DNA of 5,359 nt, taken from assembly GCA_025356795.1 (NCBI GenBank), contig JANXRR010000088.1, positions 1 through 5,359 on the forward strand, given 5' to 3'. The notes below the pieces were generated by a model. That model saw only the letters and a list, made by a program, of their open reading frames with translations. It did no database searches and had not been told where the DNA came from. The position numbers and the translations under genes are program-made. Below, piece after piece: positions 1 through 4,856 of this stretch (position 1 is its first letter; the number at the start of each line of letters is the position of its first letter). The DNA is from Bacteroidia bacterium. Its GTDB lineage: Bacteria > Bacteroidota > Bacteroidia > Cytophagales > Cyclobacteriaceae.

Positions 1-1263
1 CCTTGGAAGGAATGGTATCTGTTTCCGATAGTAGTGAGTGCAACCATTACGGTGGGTTTGCTGGCAGGATTGTACCCCGCATTTTACCTTTCTTCGTTCG
101 TGCCCGTCAAGGTATTGAAAGGAAACGTGAGCAAGGGAAGCAAAAACTCTTTCACGCGAAATTCGCTCGTTGTTTTTCAGTTCGCTACATCCATCACGCT
201 CATCATTGCCACCCTGGTGATCTACCAACAGGTAGAATACATACTCAATAAAAAAGTGGGTTTTGAAAAAGAACAAGTACTACTTATACAAGGCACAAAT
301 ACATTAGAAAAAAAAATAGTTACTTTTAAAAATGAGCTGCTCCAACTATCGAACATAAAGAGCGCCAGCGTGAGCGATTACCTTCCCATTCGCGGAACAA
401 AAAGAAATGGCAATGGCTTTACAAATGCAGGAAAGAAATCAACCGAAAAATCGATTGGTGTTCAGGTGTGGCGTGTTGACCACGATTACTTAAAAACACT
501 CGGAATAAAATTGATAGAGGGAAGAAATTTTACTCCTGAAATGCTTACCGATTCATCGGCCATAATCATCAATCAAAAAATGGCGAAAGAACTTGGCCTA
601 AAAGATGCCATTGGCAAGCAGATTGAAAATTGGCAAGTATACAATATAATTGGCGTGGTGGAAGATTTTCATTTTGAATCATTAAAAGATAAAATTGAGC
701 CGTTGGCATTTGTGTTGGGCAAGGAAGCTTCTATTGTTTCTGTGAAAGTAAATGGCAGCGATATGGCAAATGCCATTAAGAACATTTCAGAGGTATGGAA
801 AAAATTCTCGCCCAATCAATCTATCCGCTATACGTTTCTAGACGAAAGCTTTACCCGCATGTATGATGATGTGAAACGAATGGGGCAGATATTCACCACA
901 TTTGCTGTGCTCGCCATTGTGGTGGCATGCCTCGGGCTGTTTGCGCTTTCTGCCTTTATGATTGAGCAGCGAGGTAAGGAAGTCAGCATTCGCTTGGTGT
1001 TAGGCGCATCGCTCAACAACATCTTTACAATGCTCACCTTCAACTTTTTGAAATTGGTATTGATCGCCATTTTAATCGCTATACCCATGGGCTGGTACAT
1101 GATGCGCGGTTGGTTGCAAGACTATACGTACCGCACGGAGATAACTTGGCATGTATTTGCCCTTGCGGGGATCGCGTCAGTTATAATTGCATTGCTCACC
1201 ATCAGTTATCAATCAATAAAAGCCGCCATGGCAAATCCGGTGAATAGTTTGAAATCGGAATGA
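1..1263 (+). CDS. ABC transporter permease, MacB/FtsX type, C-terminal half (5' partial)
   Basis: The frame is open from base 1 with no start visible, so the 420 residues here are the C-terminal part of a longer protein. Full-length Bacteroidota members are usually about 800 residues, with two MacB-like periplasmic domains and two FtsX domains. Visible in order: a hydrophobic segment ending in GLYPAFYLSSF (about residues 8-31), a second membrane segment around 55-77 (VVFQFATSITLIIATLVIY), a soluble MacB_PCD-like domain (about 80-285), then an FtsX domain with three membrane segments (about 295-415). That domain contains the family signature EQRGKEVSIRLVLGAS and ends with NPVNSLKSE. Proteins of this type sit in the inner membrane and pair with a separate ATPase; many act in mechanotransmission, peptide or antimicrobial efflux, or lipoprotein-related transport. 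The substrate cannot be told from sequence. The stop codon overlaps the start of a decayed second permease by ATGA, so this gene probably belonged to a tandem permease array. Confidence 0.93.
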   Translation, partial: PWKEWYLFPIVVSATITVGLLAGLYPAFYLSSFVPVKVLKGNVSKGSKNSFTRNSLVVFQFATSITLIIATLVIYQQVEYILNKKVGFEKEQVLLIQGTNTLEKKIVTFKNELLQLSNIKSASVSDYLPIRGTKRNGNGFTNAGKKSTEKSIGVQVWRVDHDYLKTLGIKLIEGRNFTPEMLTDSSAIIINQKMAKELGLKDAIGKQIENWQVYNIIGVVEDFHFESLKDKIEPLAFVLGKEASIVSVKVNGSDMANAIKNISEVWKKFSPNQSIRYTFLDESFTRMYDDVKRMGQIFTTFAVLAIVVACLGLFALSAFMIEQRGKEVSIRLVLGASLNNIFTMLTFNFLKLVLIAILIAIPMGWYMMRGWLQDYTYRTEITWHVFALAGIASVIIALLTISYQSIKAAMANPVNSLKSE

Positions 1264-1470
1264 AAACAAATCCTCCAAAATTATTCCTCCGCTTCTTCCG
1301 CTGGTATTGCCATCCGAAGTTGGTAGACCACCTTGAAGAGATTTGATGAAGTTGTATGATGAACGAGCTAAAAAATTTGAAAAACGAAAAGCAGATATAA
1401 AATTTATAATGGATGTGTTGCTGCTGTTTCGTCCGTGTATTATAAAACCGCAGAAGAATATGTTGGGTAG
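1260..1470 (+). pseudogene. remnant of a second permease: N-terminal prefix domain with two frameshifts
   Basis: An ATG at 1260 overlaps the preceding stop (ATGA) and opens a frame reading MKTNPPKLFLRFFRWYCHPK, which matches the prefix domain that begins many Bacteroidota FtsX-type permeases. That frame hits TGA at 1344. The domain continues in another frame from 1346 (MKLYDERAKKFEKRKADIKF, then IMDVLLLFRPCIIKP) to about 1450. It then shifts again to read AEEYVG and stops at TAG 1468. Each shift is explained by loss of one G: GAAGGAGAT would restore EGDLM at about 1338, and CCGGCAGAA would restore KPAEEYV at about 1450. Beyond this point no permease sequence is recognisable in any frame, so the membrane and periplasmic parts have been deleted. 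The placement indicates an ancestral pair of translationally coupled permease genes. Sequencing error could explain the shifts, but not the missing 700 or so residues. Confidence 0.85.
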
Positions 1471-1589
1471 AGGGATTTTGAGCCGTTACATCCAACTTCT
1501 TGAGCCATGAATTTTATTGATATATCTCCATTTGGGTATTCTGGTACTCTCTAGCAAGCCTCATATGAGCCCTTTACTTTTTACTAAAT
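1471..1589. other. short non-coding stretch, no recognisable content
   Basis: Between the end of the permease remnant and the minus-strand hairpin I see no convincing reading frame, RNA or repeat. It is ordinary AT-rich sequence and probably marks where the rest of the second permease was lost. Confidence 0.4.
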
Positions 1590-1620
1590 CCTAAATAAAA
1601 ACCAACCGCGATTGGTTTCA
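1590..1620 (-). terminator. probable rho-independent terminator of the aminotransferase gene
   Basis: Read on the minus strand, AAACCAA (1618-1612) pairs perfectly with TTGGTTT (1605-1599) around the six-base loop TCGCGG. It is followed by a T-rich run (TTTTTATTT). It lies about 30 bases past the aminotransferase stop codon, the right place and orientation for its terminator. The stem is short and only moderately stable. On the plus strand it is preceded by A-rich sequence and lacks a T tail, so it is directional. Confidence 0.6.
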
Positions 1621-1649
1621 AGCAAAAAGAGAATAGCTGAATTCTATAC

Positions 1650-2951
1650 TCAACTCCCCAAATACTCCACTATTCCATCCCTTATAGACGTGAATGTCTT
1701 TATTAATGTCGCCTCATCTTCTTCGAGTAAGGTAACGCGGAAGCCTTGTAGCTCGGAGCAAAAGGATGAGATCGGCACTACGCACACGCCTTTCGCGCCA
1801 AGCAAGTAATACACAAAACGCTTGTCGAGCGGCATCTCCATACTTGTCCACTCTTCCACTAATGTTTTTATTCTTGAATCCTGAATTTTGATTTTTTGAT
1901 TTGACCTTAGCGCACCCATGCGGAAGATGATGGTGTTATAAAACGCACCAAATGTTTCGTTGAAAGTAAGTTCTGGCACCGTGCTAAGAATATCAGAAAT
2001 AATTCTGCTGCGCTTACCAATTTTTTGATTTGTTTCTTCACGATAAATTTTAAAGCGTGGATCGCCCAAAATTTTTGGTATGGCCAACTGTGGAAGTTTA
2101 GTAGAACATACTTCAATCATCTTCGCATTATCAATGGCCTGGCATAAGCGATTGAAGTCAGCGTCTTTATCGCGATTATAATACTCCATCCAGCCACACC
2201 GCGCTCCCGGCCAAGGTAGCTCTTTGCTGATGCCTCGCATAGCAATGCCCGGCACATCTTCAATAACTTCTGCAAGGGCATAAGCTCTAGCACCGTTGTA
2301 GGTGATGTTTAAGTAGATTTCATCGCATACTAAAAACAAGTTGAACTCTCTCGCAATGGCTACAATCCGTTTTAATGTATCAAGCGGGTACACCATACCC
2401 GTTGGATTATCGGGATTGATAATGAGTATGCCCACCACGTTTGGGTTATACTTCACTTTGTTGTACAAGTCATCCAAGTCGGGATACCACTTGTTATTGG
2501 GGTCGAGTGTGTAGGTGAGCGGTTCATGGCTGGCATGTGCTGCCTCTGCGCTAGAATGCGTAGAGTAAGCGGGGCTGGGGCCGATCACCCGCGAAGTAGG
2601 AGTTATGTATTGATATACTTTAGCGATGGCATCGCCCAAGCCATTGAAGAAGCAAATGTCATCTTGCGTAATGCGCACCTTGTTGAGCGCGTTAGTGCGC
2701 TCGGCCAAAAATTCACGAGTTTCTAAAATACCTTTGCTGGGGCAATAGCTATACGTGTCGTTTTGTAGCGCCAAATCGGCAATCACCGCTCGTATCCATT
2801 CGGGCAGCACATGATGTTTTTGAATCGGGTCACCGATGTTTTCCCAAAAAATTTCTTGCCCCAGGTTTTTTATCACTGTGGCCTTCTTCACGATCTCGCG
2901 GATCTCGTAGCTAAGTTCGCTGGCTCCATCGCTCAGCAGGTGTTGACGCAT
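1650..2951 (-). CDS. PLP-dependent class I/II aminotransferase
   Basis: A complete 433-residue fold-type I aminotransferase, a soluble cytosolic enzyme that swaps an amino group between an amino acid and a 2-oxo acid. Landmarks: the cofactor-phosphate loop FFNGLGDAIAKVY (101-113), an aromatic next to the ring in PSPAYS (Y129), NPDNPTG (179-185, Asn182 to the PLP ring oxygen), CDEIY (209-213, Asp210 to the pyridine nitrogen), ISKELPWPGAR (241-251, with Lys243 the Schiff-base lysine and Arg251 binding phosphate), and FRVTLLE with Arg405 as the likely substrate-carboxylate arginine. Overall it resembles the alanine/aspartate aminotransferase branch; the true substrate cannot be assigned. The ATG at 2949-2951 is the natural start, since conserved N-terminal sequence begins soon after. 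It is a single-gene unit, divergent from the polymerase gene, with its own terminator. Residues 350-363 (SNQKIKIQDSRIKT) form an odd low-complexity patch. Confidence 0.93.
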   Translation of the reverse strand: MRQHLLSDGASELSYEIREIVKKATVIKNLGQEIFWENIGDPIQKHHVLPEWIRAVIADLALQNDTYSYCPSKGILETREFLAERTNALNKVRITQDDICFFNGLGDAIAKVYQYITPTSRVIGPSPAYSTHSSAEAAHASHEPLTYTLDPNNKWYPDLDDLYNKVKYNPNVVGILIINPDNPTGMVYPLDTLKRIVAIAREFNLFLVCDEIYLNITYNGARAYALAEVIEDVPGIAMRGISKELPWPGARCGWMEYYNRDKDADFNRLCQAIDNAKMIEVCSTKLPQLAIPKILGDPRFKIYREETNQKIGKRSRIISDILSTVPELTFNETFGAFYNTIIFRMGALRSNQKIKIQDSRIKTLVEEWTSMEMPLDKRFVYYLLGAKGVCVVPISSFCSELQGFRVTLLEEDEATLIKTFTSIRDGIVEYLGS

Positions 2952-2968
2952 AATTAAAAAATTGAGGC

Positions 2969-2976
2969 GAAATATA
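2969..2976 (-). promoter_or_regulatory. possible Bacteroidota -7 element for the aminotransferase
   Basis: On the minus strand TATATTTC, 17 bases before the start codon, matches the TAnnTTTG element recognised by the Bacteroidota primary sigma factor at all but the last base. I cannot see a clear matching -33 TTG box, and the spacing would give a very short leader, so this is tentative. Confidence 0.2.
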
Positions 2977-2994
2977 ACAGGATTAACAGGGATT
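2976..2994. repeat. AACAGGATT / AACAGGGATT tandem pair
   Basis: Two near-identical units, AACAGGATT (2976-2984) and AACAGGGATT (2985-2994), sit back to back just upstream of the aminotransferase start. Sequence of this kind (AATCCTGTTAATCCTG on the other strand) recurs in intergenic DNA of many Bacteroidota and other bacteria as far as I recall. Its function is unknown, and it overlaps the aminotransferase promoter zone. Confidence 0.45.
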
Positions 2995-3036
2995 TTAAGA
3001 TTTCGTGTTTTCTGGAACCATTCTCAAACCAAGTTT

Positions 3037-3056
3037 AAAAATTTCATGAATTTTTT
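3037..3056. repeat. AT-rich near-palindrome
   Basis: AAAAATT-TCATGA-ATTTTTT is a 20-base palindrome centred on TCATGA with one mismatched pair. It abuts the GC-rich repeat that follows. It may be the edge of that repeat element or a chance AT-rich palindrome; no binding protein can be named. Confidence 0.3.
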
Positions 3057-3131
3057 GGCGGCCCGGGCGGGCTATCCGCTTCAAGTCCTCGCTCGTTCCT
3101 CGCTGTGGGCTTTCCGCTGCTATCCCTGGCC
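3057..3131. repeat. GC-rich intergenic repeat with two imperfect units
   Basis: An abrupt GC-rich island in AT-rich surroundings. It opens with GGCGGCCCGGGC and holds two imperfect copies of one unit, GGGCTATCCGCTTCAAGTCC (from 3069) and GGGCTTTCCGCTGCTATCCC (from 3107), 38 bases apart. Between them is the direct repeat TCCTCGCTCGTTCCTCGCT. I recall very similar GGGCTTTCCGCT...ATCCCT strings in intergenic DNA of many Bacteroidota genomes, which suggests a dispersed repeat family, but this is from memory. No protein is convincingly encoded. It lies between two divergent genes and is therefore not a shared 3' terminator. Confidence 0.6.
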
Positions 3132-3199
3132 GAAGTGAATAACCTAGAATCAAATCCACAAAGTATTTTAGGTCAAAAAAAAGTCTTTTAAAATTAAAT

Positions 3200-3226
3200 T
3201 ACTAATTATTTTAGTATTTACTAAAA
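3200..3226. promoter_or_regulatory. putative operator: TACTAA-N5-TTAGTA-N2-TACTAA upstream of the polymerase gene
   Basis: Three alternating half-sites occur: TACTAA (3200-3205), TTAGTA (3211-3216) and TACTAA (3219-3224). The last two lie within a perfect 8-base inverted repeat, TTTTAGTA-TT-TACTAAAA (3209-3226). The site ends 28 bases before the polymerase ATG, overlapping where its promoter should be, which is where a repressor would act. An SOS-like or S24/XRE-type repressor is conceivable because translesion polymerases are often damage-inducible, but that is inference. The background is very AT-rich, so chance palindromes are more likely than usual. Confidence 0.45.
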
Positions 3227-3254
3227 ATTGTATCATTTTTACAGCGGCAATACT

Positions 3255-4466
3255 ATGGAAAACCGCACCATCATACACCTTGATTTAGACGCCTTTTTTG
3301 TGGCTGTGGAATGCAAGCGCAACTCTAAACTGTTGGGCAAACCCTTGATTGTGGGTGGCAGCAGCAGGCGTGGCGTGGTGGCTGCCTGTAGTTACGAAGC
3401 TCGCAAATTCGGGGTGCACTCGGCCATGCCCATGTACTTGGCACTTCAACTTTGCCCCGATGCAAAAGTGATCTCGGGCGACATGGAAGCCTACAGCCAG
3501 CATTCGCATTTAGTAACCGAAATTATAGCCAATAGCGCGCCCACTTTCGAAAAAGCCTCTATCGATGAATTTTATATTGATGCCAGTGGCATGGATCGCT
3601 ACTTCGGGGCTTTTAAATGGGCGGTGGAGCTCCGCAAAAAAATAATCAAAGAAAGTCAGTTGCCGATTTCTTTGGGGATGTCGGTAAACAAGCTTGTCTC
3701 TAAAGTAGCCACAGGCGAATTCAAACCCAATGCCGAAAAACATATTCCGGCAGGCGAAGAGGAATTTTTTCTCGGGCCGCTATCGATCGATAAGATCCCG
3801 ATGATCGGCAAACAAACTTCCACCTTTCTTTATGACATGGGCGTGCGCACGGTGGCAACGCTACGCGAAATGCCATTGAAATTTTTGGTGAGTGCCTTTG
3901 GCAAAAATGGTATCAGCATCTGGAACAAAGCTCACGGCATTGATAACTCGCCCGTAGTGCCGCACAGCGAACAGAAGTCGATCTCCACAGAATCTACATT
4001 TGAGACCGACACCATTGACATAAAAAAACTCAAGTCGATACTTGTTGCCATGGTGGAAAAAGTGGCGTTTCAATTGCGCGATCAGAAGAAGCTTGCTTCG
4101 TGCATCACTGTAAAAATACGCTACTCTAACTTCGATACAGAAACCAAACAAATCCACATTCCATACACCTCTTCCGACCACGTATTGCTGCGAATAGTGC
4201 AAGAACTTTTTGATAAACTCTATAACAGGAGAATGTTGATACGATTGGTGGGGGTGCGTTTGAGCAACTTAGTATATGGCAACCATCAGATCTGCTTGTT
4301 TGATGACACTGAAGAAGACATCAACCTATATGAAGCGATGGATTTTATAAAACACAAACACGGCACTGAAAAATTGATTCGTGCCACTACGCTCGATGTG
4401 AACAAGCGTGTGCGCATGGAGATGAACATGTTTAAAGGAAAGGTGATGAAGAATTTAATGAATTGA
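3255..4466 (+). CDS. dinB: Y-family translesion DNA polymerase (DNA polymerase IV type)
   Basis: A complete 403-residue error-prone polymerase that copies past damaged bases. The palm holds HLDLDAFF (8-15, metal ligand Asp10, with Phe15 at the steric-gate position that excludes ribonucleotides) and SIDEFYID (102-109, catalytic Asp104 and Glu105). SYEARKFG (46-53) supplies the dNTP-phosphate contacts Tyr47 and Arg50, and SVNKLVSKVA contains conserved Lys150. A thumb helix-hairpin-helix follows (IDKIPMIGKQT, 178-188) and the little finger spans about 240-345. QICLF (345-349) fits the sliding-clamp-binding pattern QxxLF and is followed by a tail of about 50 residues (LYEAMDFIKHKHG) common in Bacteroidota members. 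I chose ATG 3255 because conserved sequence begins at once; a TTG at 3228 in the same frame would add nine non-conserved residues and lies against the putative operator. There is no obvious Shine-Dalgarno, normal for this phylum. The exact DinB subfamily is not certain. Confidence 0.93.
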   Translation: MENRTIIHLDLDAFFVAVECKRNSKLLGKPLIVGGSSRRGVVAACSYEARKFGVHSAMPMYLALQLCPDAKVISGDMEAYSQHSHLVTEIIANSAPTFEKASIDEFYIDASGMDRYFGAFKWAVELRKKIIKESQLPISLGMSVNKLVSKVATGEFKPNAEKHIPAGEEEFFLGPLSIDKIPMIGKQTSTFLYDMGVRTVATLREMPLKFLVSAFGKNGISIWNKAHGIDNSPVVPHSEQKSISTESTFETDTIDIKKLKSILVAMVEKVAFQLRDQKKLASCITVKIRYSNFDTETKQIHIPYTSSDHVLLRIVQELFDKLYNRRMLIRLVGVRLSNLVYGNHQICLFDDTEEDINLYEAMDFIKHKHGTEKLIRATTLDVNKRVRMEMNMFKGKVMKNLMN

Positions 4467-4474
4467 TATAGTTG

Positions 4475-4500
4475 TGCCGGCCTGTGAGGACAGACCAAGG
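4475..4500 (+). repeat. REP-like unit 1, chimeric and shortened
   Basis: TGCCGGCCTGTGAGGAC-AGACCAAGG aligns with the two neighbouring units but lacks two bases (CA) after GAGGAC. Its 5' arm (CGGCC) is like unit 3 and its 3' arm (AGACCAAGG) is like unit 2, so the arms no longer pair fully. It starts 9 bases after the polymerase stop codon. Confidence 0.75.
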
Positions 4501-4515
4501 AAGAAGATGAAGTCA

Positions 4516-4543
4516 TGTTGGTCTGTGAGGACACAGACCAAGG
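4516..4543 (+). repeat. REP-like unit 2, perfect hairpin
   Basis: TTGGTCTGTG (4518-4527) and CACAGACCAA (4532-4541) form a perfect 10-pair stem with the loop AGGA, followed by GG. It is in the same orientation as unit 1 and carries the shared core CTGTGAGGAC. No T-tract follows on either strand, so it is not an ordinary terminator, although such a stem could still slow polymerase or protect the 3' end of the polymerase mRNA. Confidence 0.85.
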
Positions 4544-4554
4544 TTTAAGGTTAA

Positions 4555-4582
4555 CCTCGGCCTGGGTCCTCACAGGCCGACA
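4555..4582 (-). repeat. REP-like unit 3, inverted
   Basis: On the minus strand this reads TGTCGGCCTGTGAGGACCCA followed by GGCCGAGG, the same element as unit 2. Its stem TCGGCCTG/CAGGCCGA (4557-4564 with 4573-4580) pairs perfectly. Relative to unit 2 two T-A pairs have become C-G pairs on both arms, so the fold is kept while the sequence changed. With unit 2 it forms an inverted pair 11 bases apart, the geometry called a REPIN. Confidence 0.85.
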
Positions 4583-4606
4583 TACATAAGGGGCAAAAAT
4601 AAAGTT

Positions 4607-4849
4607 ATGATACAGGAACTGACCGAAAAGGAAATGAAGTATGGGATCAGAAATTCAAAAATGCTTCTTAATGAAGTTTATTTTTGGACTGATACGATTA
4701 AGAACTGGAATGGCTTGCTCAAAGATGATGTCTACAAAAATATAGTCATTGACTGCTGGCGCGAACTGGTAAAGCGCAAGAAAATTGTTGTCTATGGTTT
4801 CGTTATCATGCCCAACCATTTGCATATTCTTTGAGAGATGATTAACCAT
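4607..4849 (+). pseudogene. REP-associated tyrosine transposase (RAYT, Y1/HUH family), truncated remnant
   Basis: Residues 23-75 match the N-terminal half of the Bacteroidota Y1_Tnp/RAYT family: EVYFWTDTIKNWNGLL, then KNIVIDCWRELVKRKKI, then VYGFVIMPNHLHIL with the metal-binding HxH pair His71 and His73. Intact relatives continue with a Trp after HIL. Here that codon is TGA (4832-4834), a one-base change from TGG, after which EMINH follows in frame before two more stops (4850-4855). The C-terminal half, roughly 100 residues including the catalytic tyrosine, is absent, so no DNA nicking or joining activity is expected. The start is unsure: ATG 4607 has AAGGGG about 13 bases upstream, whereas ATG 4661 fits the usual N-terminus better. 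RAYTs are single-copy domesticated relatives of IS200/IS605 transposases thought to spread REP elements, and three REP-like units lie just upstream. Confidence 0.82.
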
Positions 4850-4856
4850 TGATGAT

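Noticed and set aside
3..251. Overlapping plus-strand frame inside the permease
   Set aside because: The frame carries no recognisable domain and has histidine/arginine-rich shadow composition, while the frame starting at base 1 encodes clear membrane segments.
1202..1495. Minus-strand frame across the permease remnant
   Set aside because: The plus-strand reading gives recognisable permease prefix sequence in three frames; the minus-strand product is low complexity and matches nothing I know.
1612..1809. Plus-strand frame opposite the end of the aminotransferase
   Set aside because: Serine-rich antisense shadow of a well-supported gene, with no domain or start signal.
3228..3254. TTG at 3228 as an earlier start of the polymerase
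   Set aside because: The nine extra residues are not conserved in the family, the codon adjoins the palindrome, and ATG 3255 is followed immediately by the conserved first strand.
4518..4541. Rho-independent terminator of the polymerase gene
   Set aside because: The stem is strong, but no T-tract follows on either strand, and the sequence is repeated as part of the REP cluster.
4286..4573. Minus-strand frame across the polymerase end and the REP cluster
   Set aside because: It runs through the REP hairpins and the reverse of a conserved coding region, and shows no family resemblance.
4475..4582. CRISPR array from the repeated CTGTGAGGAC units
   Set aside because: Only three units, mixed orientation, uneven spacers of 15 and 11 bases and no cas genes; the hairpin form and the neighbouring transposase fit REP elements.
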